NCBI RefSeq assembly: GCF_016907955.1
Contig: NZ_JAFBCX010000021.1
Span: forward strand, 62,001 to 126,000
Length of the DNA stretch: 64,000 nucleotides
Source of the DNA: Lentzea nigeriaca
GTDB lineage: Bacteria; Actinomycetota; Actinomycetes; Mycobacteriales; Pseudonocardiaceae
Reading direction: 5' to 3'
Every line of letters starts with the position of its first letter. Position 1 is the first letter of the stretch. Below the pieces are notes generated by a model, which ran no database searches, was not told the origin of the DNA, and saw nothing but the letters and a program-made list of their open reading frames with translations. Both the position numbers and the translations under genes were made by a program. Positions 42,548 to 51,018 of the stretch are shown piece by piece.

Positions 42548-44589
42548 CAACGATTCGATGGGGTCACGAGGGCCTCACCTGGGAGTTCGACGTCACCGAC
42601 GGCAAGGTCCGCCGCCGCGGCTCGTCGTTGCCGCTGGTGGAGGTCACCGCCGCGAACCACGGCCGCCACTGGTCCAGCAACCGCCTCGTCGACACGGTGA
42701 TCGGCGCGGGGCTGCGGTACCGGACGCACCGGGAACTGTCCGAAAAGGACTTTCAGGTGCTCGTCATCGAGCTGCACGACGAGGACAGCGGCCTGACCGC
42801 CGAGGTGACCTACCGGTCGCCCGACGGCGTTCCCGTGGTGCGCGGCGAGGTCGTCGTGCGCAACGAGGGGAGTGCTCCGCTGCGGCTGGAGTCGGTCACG
42901 TCCCTCGTGACGGGCGGTCTCCCGGCAGGTGCCGACGTGCTGTGGGCGGAGAACGACTGGAACGCCGAATGCCGATGGCGGCGTCAGCCGGTGCGCCTCT
43001 CGTCGCCGGACCGGAACGGACGGCTCGCCGACTACCGGCACAAGAGCGCGTTCACCGTCGCGGGCCGAGGAGTGTGGTCCAGTTGCGGCCACCTGCCGAT
43101 GGGCGGTCTCACGGACAGTGCGACGGGTGAGTCGTGGGTGTGGCAGATCGAGCACAACGGCGGTGGCTGGAGCTGGGAGTGCGGTGAGCTCGACGGCACG
43201 GGCTACGTGGCGCTGTCCGGGCCGGTGGACCTCCAGCACGGCTGGAACCGCGTGCTGGCACCGGGTGAGGAGTTCCGCACCGTGCCCGTCGCGCTGGCCT
43301 TCAGCGCGGAGGGCGGGCCGGACGGCGCGTTCGCGGCGCTGACCCGCTACCGCCGCGCCACCCGCAGGCCGCACCCCGACCACGAGGGCCTGCCGGTCAT
43401 CTTCAACGACTACATGAACTGCCTGATGGGTGATCCCACCACGGCGAAGCTGCTGCCGTTGATCGATGCCGCGGCGGACGCGGGCGCCGAGTACTTCGTC
43501 ATCGACGCCGGCTGGTACGCCGAGGAGGGCGAGAGCTGGTGGGGCACCGTCGGTGCGTGGCAGCCGTCCCGCAGCCGTTTTCCCGGCGGTCTGCCAGACG
43601 TGCTGACGCGCATCCGGGAGCGCGGCATGGTTCCCGGTCTGTGGCTGGAGCCCGAGGTCATCGGCGTCGACAGCCCGCTCGCGCGGAGTCTGCCGGACGA
43701 GGCGTTCTTCCGCCGTGACGGCGTGCGGGTCTCCGACTGCGGGCGGCACCAGCTGGACCTGCGCCACCCGGCGGCCCGCGCCCACCTGGACGAGGTGGTG
43801 GACCGCCTGGTCGGGGACTGGGGTGTCGGCTACCTGAAGCTGGACTACAACATCAACCCCGGTTCCGGCACCAGCACCGGTTCGGAGAGTCCTGCCGACG
43901 GACTGCTCGGCCACAACCGCGCCCACCTCGACTGGCTCGACGGCGTGCTGGACCGCTACCCGGACCTGGTCGTGGAGAACTGCGCCTCCGGCGGCATGCG
44001 CATCGACCACGCGTCGCTGTCGCGGCTGCAGCTGCAGTCGACCAGCGACCAGCAGAACCTGGACCGCTATGTGCCCATCGCGGCCTCCTCGCCGACCGCG
44101 ATCACGCCGGAGCAGGGCGCGGTCTGGTCCTACCCGCTACCGGAGCACTCGCTCGACGAGGTCGCCGTCACGATGGCGAACGCGTTGCTCGGCCGGATCC
44201 ACCTGTCCGGGAACATCCCAGATCTAGCACCGGAAGCACGCGCTCTCGTGCACGAGGCCGTCGCGGTGTACAAGTCCATCCGCGCGGACCTGCCGCGGGC
44301 GGTGCCGTTCTGGCCACTGGGTCTGCCCGGCTGGGAGGACCCGTGGATCGCGCTGGCCCTGTGCACCTCGTCCACGACCTACCTCACCGTCTGGCGCCGT
44401 CCCGGTGGTGAGGACACCGTGGTGGTGCGGTTGCCGCATCTGTCCGATGTGGACCTCCAGGTGCTCTACCCGGCGGACAGCGCCGCGACCGCCTGGTGGC
44501 GCATGGACACCGCGGAACTCACGGTGACGCTTCCCGCCGCGCCTTCCGCCGTGGTGTACCGACTCACGACCAGAGGAGCTGACCGGTGA
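42544..44589 (+). CDS. GH36 alpha-galactosidase
   Basis: 681 residues, cytoplasmic. N-terminal beta supersandwich, barrel with nucleophile Asp434 in YLKLDYN and acid/base Asp488 in ENCASGGMRIDHASLSR, and a C-terminal beta domain. The VIDAGWYAEEG segment is typical. It removes alpha-galactose, as found on galactomannan, raffinose-type sugars or some hemicellulose side chains. GTG 42544 overlaps the GH42 stop. Its presence widens the likely substrate of the locus beyond simple xyloglucan. Confidence 0.9.
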   Translation: MTTIRWGHEGLTWEFDVTDGKVRRRGSSLPLVEVTAANHGRHWSSNRLVDTVIGAGLRYRTHRELSEKDFQVLVIELHDEDSGLTAEVTYRSPDGVPVVRGEVVVRNEGSAPLRLESVTSLVTGGLPAGADVLWAENDWNAECRWRRQPVRLSSPDRNGRLADYRHKSAFTVAGRGVWSSCGHLPMGGLTDSATGESWVWQIEHNGGGWSWECGELDGTGYVALSGPVDLQHGWNRVLAPGEEFRTVPVALAFSAEGGPDGAFAALTRYRRATRRPHPDHEGLPVIFNDYMNCLMGDPTTAKLLPLIDAAADAGAEYFVIDAGWYAEEGESWWGTVGAWQPSRSRFPGGLPDVLTRIRERGMVPGLWLEPEVIGVDSPLARSLPDEAFFRRDGVRVSDCGRHQLDLRHPAARAHLDEVVDRLVGDWGVGYLKLDYNINPGSGTSTGSESPADGLLGHNRAHLDWLDGVLDRYPDLVVENCASGGMRIDHASLSRLQLQSTSDQQNLDRYVPIAASSPTAITPEQGAVWSYPLPEHSLDEVAVTMANALLGRIHLSGNIPDLAPEARALVHEAVAVYKSIRADLPRAVPFWPLGLPGWEDPWIALALCTSSTTYLTVWRRPGGEDTVVVRLPHLSDVDLQVLYPADSAATAWWRMDTAELTVTLPAAPSAVVYRLTTRGADR

Positions 44590-46058
44590 CGACCCCGGTG
44601 ATCCCAGGAATGCACCCCGACCCGAGCGTGTGCCGGGTCGGGGAGGACTACTACCTCGTGTGTTCCAGCTTCGAGTACTTCCCGGGCATCCCGGTGTTCC
44701 ACAGCAGGGACCTGGTGCACTGGACGCAGATCGGCAACGCGCTGGACCGGACGAGCCAGCTGCGGCTGACCGCGGAAACCCCGTCGTCGGCCGGGATCTA
44801 CGCGCCGACGCTGCGCCACCGCGACGGCCGGTTCTGGCTGATCGTCACGAGCGTGAGCCACGGCGGTGGCAACATGGTCTTCACCGCCACCGACCCCGCC
44901 GGCCCGTGGTCCGACCCGGTGATGCTGCCGGAGGTCGGCGGCATCGACCCGGACCTCGCCTGGGACGACGACGGCAACTGCTGGTGCACCGTCGCCGGGG
45001 TGTCGCAGTACCGCATCGACCCGGCCACCGGTGAGAGCTTCGGTGAGCCGCAACGACTCTGGTCCGGCACACCGGGTGCCAAGGCCCCGGAGGCACCGCA
45101 CCTGTACCGGATCGGCGACCACTGGTACCTGCTGATCGCCGAGGGCGGCACCGAACGCGGTCACGGCGTGTCGATCGCGCGTGGTTCGTCGCCCAATGGC
45201 CCGTTCGAACCGTGTCCGGCCAACCCGATCCTGTCCCACCGCGGCACCGACGAACCGGTGCAGAACACCGGCCACGCGGATCTGGTGCAGGGCCCCGACG
45301 GTTCGTGGTGGATGGTGCTGCTCGGCGTGCGGCCCGGCGGCGGGACACCCGGCTGGCACGTGCTCGGCAGGGAGACCTTCCTGGCACCGGTGAGCTGGGT
45401 CGACGGCTGGCCGGTGGTCGGTCAGGTCGGATCGACGCCGCCGTGGCCGTTGGACCCGGCCGCGGTTGAGCCGGGCAGGGACGACTTCGACCACAGCGAG
45501 CTGCGGCCGCTCTGGGTGTCCCCGCGCGACCGTCCGGAAGCGCACTACACGACCAAGGACCGTGCGGGGTGGCTCACCCTGCACGGTCGCGGCGCCGATC
45601 TGGACGATCCCGGCGTCGTGTTCGCGGGCCGGCGCCAGCAGCACCTGTCGTGCCGCGCCCGGACGTTGATCGACCCCGCCGATGGCAGTGGTGGCCTCGC
45701 GGTGCGGTTCGACGAGGAACACCACTACGAGATCGAGGCGACGTCGGGAGAGGTGCGGGTCCTCGCCCGCATCGGTCCATTGCGGACAGTGGTGGCGTCA
45801 CGGCCGGCACCCTCCGGGCCGCTGGTGCTCGGCGTTCAGATCGACGAGGCCAGGGAACTGCGCGACGCGCGTTCCGGCCCGGACACCGTTTCCCTTGGCG
45901 TCGAGGAACCGGACGGCACGTTCACCGTGCTCGCCGCTCTCGACGGCCGGTACCTCTCGACCGAGGTCGCCGGCGGCTTCACCGGCCGGGTCATCGGCAT
46001 GTACGCCGCGACCGGCACCGTCCACTTCGACTGGTTCGACTACGAACCGCTCGGCTGA
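44586..46058 (+). CDS. GH43 beta-xylosidase / alpha-L-arabinofuranosidase
   Basis: 490 residues, no signal peptide. Five-bladed propeller with general base Asp12 (HPDPS), pKa-modulating Asp121 (GIDPDLAW) and acid Glu169 (KAPEAPHLY), followed by a C-terminal beta-sandwich from about 300 as in GH43 xylosidases (subfamilies 11/12). It would remove xylose or arabinose from imported oligosaccharides. GTG 44586 overlaps the GH36 stop. Confidence 0.9.
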   Translation: MTTPVIPGMHPDPSVCRVGEDYYLVCSSFEYFPGIPVFHSRDLVHWTQIGNALDRTSQLRLTAETPSSAGIYAPTLRHRDGRFWLIVTSVSHGGGNMVFTATDPAGPWSDPVMLPEVGGIDPDLAWDDDGNCWCTVAGVSQYRIDPATGESFGEPQRLWSGTPGAKAPEAPHLYRIGDHWYLLIAEGGTERGHGVSIARGSSPNGPFEPCPANPILSHRGTDEPVQNTGHADLVQGPDGSWWMVLLGVRPGGGTPGWHVLGRETFLAPVSWVDGWPVVGQVGSTPPWPLDPAAVEPGRDDFDHSELRPLWVSPRDRPEAHYTTKDRAGWLTLHGRGADLDDPGVVFAGRRQQHLSCRARTLIDPADGSGGLAVRFDEEHHYEIEATSGEVRVLARIGPLRTVVASRPAPSGPLVLGVQIDEARELRDARSGPDTVSLGVEEPDGTFTVLAALDGRYLSTEVAGGFTGRVIGMYAATGTVHFDWFDYEPLG

Positions 46059-46074
46059 GATTGTGGGGCGCTTC

Positions 46075-48075
46075 ATGTACAGATCACTCGGTGCGGTCGT
46101 GGCCGCGGCCGCGATGTTCGCCGGAAGCCTGACAGCGGTGACCGAGGCCGTCGCGGCGGAGGCCGGCTGCAAGGTCACCTACACCGTGAGCGGGCAGTGG
46201 GAGGGTGGCTTCAAGGCCGACGTCGCCGTCACCAACCTCGGTGCGGGCGTCGACGGGTGGAAGCTGACCTGGGACTGGCCGTCCGGCCAGCAGGCAGGCG
46301 CCGCCTGGAACGCGCGGATCACCGAGTCCGACGACCAGGTCACCGCCACGAACACCGGTCACAACGCGAAGATCGCGTCGAACGCGACGGTGAAGTTCGG
46401 CTTCGCGGGCACCTGGTCGCAGGCCAACACGGCACCGCTGGCCTTCTCGCTCAACGGTGTCACGTGCGTCCACGGCGGCCCGAGCCGCACCGCGATGGAG
46501 CACACCGCGGCGATGCAGCCGGGCTGGAACCTCGGCAACACGCTCGACTCGACGGGCCCCGACGAGACGTCGTGGGGCAACCCGCGGGTCACGGAAGCCT
46601 TGCTGGACAACGTGAAGGCGCAGGGCTTCAAGAGCGTCCGCGTCCCGGTCACGTGGAGCGCGCACCTGGCGGCGGACGGCACGATCGAGGCCGAGTACCT
46701 CGCGCGGGTCAAGGAGGTCGTGCGCTGGGCGTTGGCCCGTGACCTGTACGTCATGCTCAACATCCACCACGACTCATGGCAGTGGATGTCGAAGATGCCG
46801 ACCGAGCACGACAGCGTGCTCGGCAAGTTCAACAGGATGTGGACGCAGCTGGCGGGCGCGTTCACCGAGTTCGGGCCCAAGCTGACGTTCGAGAGCTGGA
46901 ACGAGCCGCAGTTCGCAGGGAGCACGGGCAAGGCCCAGGAGATCGCGCTCAACGCCGAGCTGAACGCGTCGTTCCACGAGATCGTGCGCCGATCGGGCGG
47001 CAACAACGCCACCCGCCTGCTCGTCCTGCCGACCCTGCACACCTCGTCCGAGCAGGAGTACGTCGACCCGCTGGTGGAGCAGATCCGCGGGTGGAACGAC
47101 CCCAACCTGATCGCGACCGTGCACTCCTACGGCTACTGGCCGTTCAGCGCGAACGTCGCGGGTGGCATCCGCTACGACGCCACCGCCCAGAAGTACGACA
47201 CCGACTCGTTCGACCGCGTGTACAACAGCTTCGTCGCGCGGGGCATCCCGGTGATCCTGGGCGAGTACGGCCTGCTCGGCTTCGACCGGCACACCGGCAC
47301 GATCGAGCAGGGCGAGAAGCTGAAGTTCTTCGAGTACGTCGGCTACTACGCCCGCACCAAGAAGATCACGACCATGCTGTGGGACAACGGTCAGCACTTC
47401 GACCGCACGATGTTCCAGTGGAAGGACCCCGAGCTCTTCGCGCACATCAAGTCGAGCTGGACGACCCGCTCCGCCACGGCCGACACCGACCAGGTGTTCA
47501 CCGCGAAGCCGAGCCCGATCACCGCCAGGACGATCAAGCTCAACCTCAACGGCACGTCGTTCTCCGGTCTGTACAACGGAAACATCGCCCTGACCCGCGG
47601 CCGTGACTACACGATCGACGGCGACCAGCTCACCCTGACCGCCTCGGCGCTGACCAGGCTGAGCGGCACGCGGACCTACGGAGTCAACGCGGTGCTGACA
47701 GCCCGCTTCTCCCAGGGTGTGCCGTGGCGGTTCTACGTCATCACCTACGACGCGCCGGTGCTGTCCAACGTCACCGGCACGACGGACAAGTTCAAGATCC
47801 CGACGAACTTCCGCGGCGACCAGCTCGCCACGATGGAGGCGAAGTACGACGACGGCACGTTCGCCGGTCCGCACGACTGGACGTCCTTCAAGGAGTACGA
47901 CGTGGCGTTCGCGCCCGACTACACCGACCGCCTGACCGAGTTGAAGGCGGCGTTCTTCGCCAACGTCAAGGACGGTCAGCGGGTGACGCTCACGTTCCAC
48001 TACTGGAGCGGCACCAAGGTCAACTACTACCTCACCAAGTCGGGCAGCGCGGTCACCGGCAGCGTCAGTCCGTAA
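46075..48075 (+). CDS. Secreted CBM2-GH5 endoglucanase with X2 module
   Basis: 666 residues. Signal peptide to about 28; CBM2 at about 30-133 closed by Cys32 and Cys131; GH5 catalytic domain about 140-455 with acid/base Glu277 in ESWNEPQF and nucleophile Glu397 in ILGEYGLLG. The entry GWNLGNTLDS is characteristic of subfamily GH5_4, which contains many xyloglucan-specific endoglucanases. A CBM_X2-like module follows (about 470-565) and then a C-terminal beta domain of unclear type. It starts 16 bp after GH43 (ATG 46075; GTG 46063 possible) and is the secreted enzyme that feeds the operon. Confidence 0.92.
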   Translation: MYRSLGAVVAAAAMFAGSLTAVTEAVAAEAGCKVTYTVSGQWEGGFKADVAVTNLGAGVDGWKLTWDWPSGQQAGAAWNARITESDDQVTATNTGHNAKIASNATVKFGFAGTWSQANTAPLAFSLNGVTCVHGGPSRTAMEHTAAMQPGWNLGNTLDSTGPDETSWGNPRVTEALLDNVKAQGFKSVRVPVTWSAHLAADGTIEAEYLARVKEVVRWALARDLYVMLNIHHDSWQWMSKMPTEHDSVLGKFNRMWTQLAGAFTEFGPKLTFESWNEPQFAGSTGKAQEIALNAELNASFHEIVRRSGGNNATRLLVLPTLHTSSEQEYVDPLVEQIRGWNDPNLIATVHSYGYWPFSANVAGGIRYDATAQKYDTDSFDRVYNSFVARGIPVILGEYGLLGFDRHTGTIEQGEKLKFFEYVGYYARTKKITTMLWDNGQHFDRTMFQWKDPELFAHIKSSWTTRSATADTDQVFTAKPSPITARTIKLNLNGTSFSGLYNGNIALTRGRDYTIDGDQLTLTASALTRLSGTRTYGVNAVLTARFSQGVPWRFYVITYDAPVLSNVTGTTDKFKIPTNFRGDQLATMEAKYDDGTFAGPHDWTSFKEYDVAFAPDYTDRLTELKAAFFANVKDGQRVTLTFHYWSGTKVNYYLTKSGSAVTGSVSP

Positions 48076-48742
48076 TGTCACGTGATCGCGGGGCGGGCAG
48101 CCGGAAGAGTCCGGCCAGCCGGCGCAGCGCCCCGCGGTCACCCGACGCCGACGCGGCGCCGGTCTTGACCGCCTCGGCGAAGCTCAGGCCTCGGCTGGTC
48201 ACGTCGAGAAACGCCGCTTCGCTGATCGTGACGGTGGCGTCGGGGTGCTGCGCAGGACCGTGCAGCACCTCGACGGTGCCGTCGTCGACACGGGCGTGGA
48301 AGACCTCGTCGTCGATGCGGAACTCGTACACCGCACGCAGTCCTGCCGCGGCTTCGGCGTCGAAGCAGGCCTTCAGGCCGAGCACCGCCCAGCCCGCGTG
48401 GAACGTGTCGGTCTCGCGGGGTTCACCCATCGCCCACTTGAGACCCCAGCGCGCCAGTCCCAGGATCGGCGGGCCGAGCTCCTCCCCGGCCTCGGTGAGG
48501 GCGTACGCGGGCGTGCGCGCGGGCGGCGGGAGCGTGATCTTGCGGGCCAGCCCCTCCCTTTCCAGGTGCTTCAGCCTGGCGGCGAGCAGTCCGGTGCCGA
48601 GCCCGCGCAGGCCCGCCTGGAGGTCGCTGAACCGCTTGGGACCGGTCAGCAGCTCGCGGATCAGCAGCAGTGTCCAGCGCTCGCCGACGAGGTCGAGGGT
48701 GCGCGCCGTGGCGCAGTACTGGTTGTACGTTCGCTGTTCCAC
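48065..48742 (-). CDS. HxlR-family regulator with SCP2-like C-terminal domain
   Basis: 225 residues. Winged helix of the HxlR type at about 5-100 (CATARTLDLVGERWTLLLIRELLTGPKRFSDLQAGLRGLGTGLLAARLKHLEREGL) and a sterol-carrier-like domain at about 120-215 (VEVLHGPAQHPDATVTISEAAFLDV). Such fusions may sense lipophilic compounds. It follows the hydrolase gene by 4 bp and converges on the GH5 gene with an 11-bp overlap. Confidence 0.88.
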   Translation of the reverse strand: MEQRTYNQYCATARTLDLVGERWTLLLIRELLTGPKRFSDLQAGLRGLGTGLLAARLKHLEREGLARKITLPPPARTPAYALTEAGEELGPPILGLARWGLKWAMGEPRETDTFHAGWAVLGLKACFDAEAAAGLRAVYEFRIDDEVFHARVDDGTVEVLHGPAQHPDATVTISEAAFLDVTSRGLSFAEAVKTGAASASGDRGALRRLAGLFRLPAPRSRDITD

Positions 48743-48746
48743 TTCT

Positions 48747-49436
48747 TCACCCTAAACTCCGCGCTTCTCGTTCTTGAACGACCGCCAGGAGCAGGCGGGC
48801 GAGCGGTTCCGGGTCGGTGAGCATGACGTCGTGCGGGCCGTCCAGCGTGAGCGTCCGATATCCGACGGCCTCGCCGAAGCTCTCGAACGGATAGGTCTGC
48901 GGTCGGCAGCAGATGGCGGTTCCACCGATCCGGTCGACGCCACCGCCCAGGCGGGTCTGCTCGGTGAACGTGCGCAACGGCTGGGGGAGAAGGCGTGCGG
49001 CCAGCCAGTCCCCGTCGCCGGTGATGCCGAACGCCGCCGGTGGTGGGGCCGGGACTCGCCATCCGTCCCCACGCGTCTCGGCGGCCGCGCGGACGGCCTG
49101 CCCGAACGAGTCGGGGGCCAGTCCGAGCAGACTGGCGCCGTCGGGCCCGGCCCAGCCGTCGACGAGGACGACGTGGCCGACCGCATCGGGCCGCACGTCG
49201 GCTGCCTGCCGGACGACCAGGCCCGCGTAGCTGTGCCCCACCAGCACGACCTCGCCGTCGCGGACCTCGTCGACAGCGGCGACGACGGCCTCCGCGTCGT
49301 CGTGGAGACCGCGGTCGGAGCGGGTGTTGAGGTCGGGTGTGAGCGTGCGCACGCCGGCGGCGTGCAGCAGCGGCACCACGCGGTCCCAGGCCCACGCGCC
49401 GTGCCAGGCGCCGTGAACGAGCACGAACGTGATCAT
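48747..49436 (-). CDS. Alpha/beta-hydrolase (esterase)
   Basis: 229 residues. Oxyanion VHGAWHGAWAWDRV, nucleophile in VGHSYAGLV near residue 75, catalytic His in LDGPHDVMLTDPE near 208. It resembles small carboxylesterases such as hydroxynitrile-lyase-like or salicylate-esterase-like proteins. GGGGAGG lies 6 nt ahead of ATG 49436. It heads a two-gene unit with the HxlR regulator and is divergent from ohr. It could hydrolyse esters made by the flavin monooxygenase of the next cluster, but that is speculative. Confidence 0.85.
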   Translation of the reverse strand: MITFVLVHGAWHGAWAWDRVVPLLHAAGVRTLTPDLNTRSDRGLHDDAEAVVAAVDEVRDGEVVLVGHSYAGLVVRQAADVRPDAVGHVVLVDGWAGPDGASLLGLAPDSFGQAVRAAAETRGDGWRVPAPPPAAFGITGDGDWLAARLLPQPLRTFTEQTRLGGGVDRIGGTAICCRPQTYPFESFGEAVGYRTLTLDGPHDVMLTDPEPLARLLLAVVQEREARSLG

Positions 49437-49534
49437 CGATTGCCTCCCCTGGTTCGTGCACAACCTTAGGCGTTGACTTCCTGATTTTGAAGTGCCAAGT
49501 TCTATTTCAGGTAACCGACTGAGGGGAGTTCAGG

Positions 49535-49966
49535 ATGACGAAGGCGCTCTACACGGCCCAGGCGCACGTCGCCGGAGGCAGGAACGGCCGTGGGCGCACG
49601 TCCGACGGACAGCTCGACCTGGAGCTGCGGCAACCGAAGGAGATGGGCGGGGACGGTCAGGGCACCAACCCCGAGCAGCTCTTCGCCGTCGGGTACGCCG
49701 CCTGTTTCGGCACCACGATCGCCCTGCTCGGGCGGCGGGGGAAGCTGCAGGCGGACGACGTGGAGGTCGACTCTTCGGTCTCGCTCGTCCCGATCGACGG
49801 CGGACGCTTCCAGCTCGGCGTCGAGTTGCGGGTCGCACTGCCGTCGCTCGACGGTGAGCAGGCGGTCGACCTGGTCAGGACGGCGCACCAGGTCTGCCCC
49901 TACTCCAACGCCACGCACGGCAACGTCGACGTGGCTCTGGTGGTGAACGGCCGAGCTGTGTCCTGA
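49535..49966 (+). CDS. ohr: Organic hydroperoxide reductase, Ohr/OsmC family
   Basis: 143 residues. Catalytic Cys57 (GYAACFG) and Cys121 (HQVCPYSNAT), with Arg21 and Glu47 (NPEQLFA) that activate the peroxidatic thiol. It reduces fatty-acid and other organic hydroperoxides. Followed by a terminator, then by the CYP102 cluster, whose uncoupled turnover could generate peroxides. No OhrR regulator is adjacent; the divergent HxlR operon might control it. Confidence 0.92.
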   Translation: MTKALYTAQAHVAGGRNGRGRTSDGQLDLELRQPKEMGGDGQGTNPEQLFAVGYAACFGTTIALLGRRGKLQADDVEVDSSVSLVPIDGGRFQLGVELRVALPSLDGEQAVDLVRTAHQVCPYSNATHGNVDVALVVNGRAVS

Positions 49967-49976
49967 GTGGACGACG

Positions 49977-50014
49977 CTGGCCGCTGCGGTTCCCTCTGTG
50001 GCCGCGGCGGCCAG
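49977..50014 (+). terminator. Terminator of ohr
   Basis: Stem CTGGCCGC (49977-49984) with GCGGCCAG (50007-50014), extended by CGG/CCG after a 2-nt internal loop, 11 bp after the ohr stop. Confidence 0.65.
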
Positions 50015-50039
50015 TTCCAGGCCAGGCGCGCGCCAATAG

Positions 50040-50073
50040 CTTCGTGACTACGAGATGAACAGCCGTCACGAAG
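50040..50073 (+). promoter_or_regulatory. Inverted repeat in the leader of the oxidative operon
   Basis: CTTCGTGAC (50040-50048) and GTCACGAAG (50065-50073) are exact 9-bp arms with a 16-bp spacer, ending just before the ribosome site of the SDR gene (GAAGGGGC, ATG 50087). A weak -10-like TAGCTT (50037-50042) overlaps its first arm. It could be an operator for the AraC regulator at the other end of the cluster or a leader hairpin. Confidence 0.55.
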
Positions 50074-50086
50074 GGGCAGCACCGAC

Positions 50087-50962
50087 ATGAGCTACGACTT
50101 CCGGGACAAGGTCATCGCCGTCACGGGAGGCGCGGGCGGCATCGGCAGCGCCATGTGTCACCGGTTCGCCTCCGCCGGGGCGAGGTGCGTCGTCGTCGAC
50201 ATCGACGAGGCCCGCGCGAAGAAGGTCGCGGACGAGCTGCCTGGCGGCGGCCACCTCGGCGTGAGCTGCGACCTGCTGGACTGGGAGCAGATCGAGCAGC
50301 TCTTCGAGCAGATCGGCCAGGAGTACGGCCGGCTCGACGTGCTCGTCAACAACGTCGGCATGACGAGCACCGAGCGCTTCGACGAGCGGGACATCCCCAG
50401 CATCGAGCGGGAGATCGCGCTCAACATGACGTCGCCGCTCGTCACCACGCGGCTCGCGATTCCGCTGCTGTGGAAGTCCCGCGACCCGCGAGTGATCAGC
50501 ACGGTGTCGCTCGCCGGCATCTTCCCGCAGGGCGAGACGCCGGTGTACTGCGCGTCGAAGTTCGGCCTGCGCGGCGCGATGCTGTCGATCGGGCTCGACC
50601 TGCGGGAGAAGGGCATCTTGGCCGGGTCGGTGCTGCCGTCCGCGACCGACACGCCGATGCTGCGGCGAGAGGCCGTCGAGGGCGGCAACTCGATGCAGTT
50701 CCAGGAGCCGCCGCAGCAGCCGTCCGATGTCGTGGCGGCCGTGGTCAGCATGCTCGACAAGCCGCGGCTGGAGGCGTACGCCCGGCCGCGCGAGTCCTTC
50801 AACGCGCGGCTCGCGATGCTGGTCCCGAACCTGCTGCCGAAGATCCTTCCGTTCTTCCGCAAGCGCGGTGACGCCGGCATGGTCCGCTACCTCGAGGATC
50901 TGGAGCGCCGCGACCTCGCCCGCCGCACCGGCGGCAACTGGGAGCTCGTGCACGAGCGCTGA
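50087..50962 (+). CDS. Short-chain dehydrogenase/reductase (SadH-like)
   Basis: 291 residues. Cofactor motif TGGAGGIG (13-20) with Asp38 suggesting NAD(H), NNVG at 88-91, catalytic Ser141, Tyr154 and Lys158 (VYCASK). The extended C-terminus rich in basic residues resembles mycobacterial SadH-type enzymes of the mymA operon. In this cluster it probably oxidises the hydroxyl introduced by the P450 to a ketone. First gene of the operon. Confidence 0.9.
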   Translation: MSYDFRDKVIAVTGGAGGIGSAMCHRFASAGARCVVVDIDEARAKKVADELPGGGHLGVSCDLLDWEQIEQLFEQIGQEYGRLDVLVNNVGMTSTERFDERDIPSIEREIALNMTSPLVTTRLAIPLLWKSRDPRVISTVSLAGIFPQGETPVYCASKFGLRGAMLSIGLDLREKGILAGSVLPSATDTPMLRREAVEGGNSMQFQEPPQQPSDVVAAVVSMLDKPRLEAYARPRESFNARLAMLVPNLLPKILPFFRKRGDAGMVRYLEDLERRDLARRTGGNWELVHER

Positions 50963-51018
50963 CCCCCGTCGCAGCTCCACGAACCAGAACCACCACAGCG
51001 CGAAAGGCACCACCTGCG

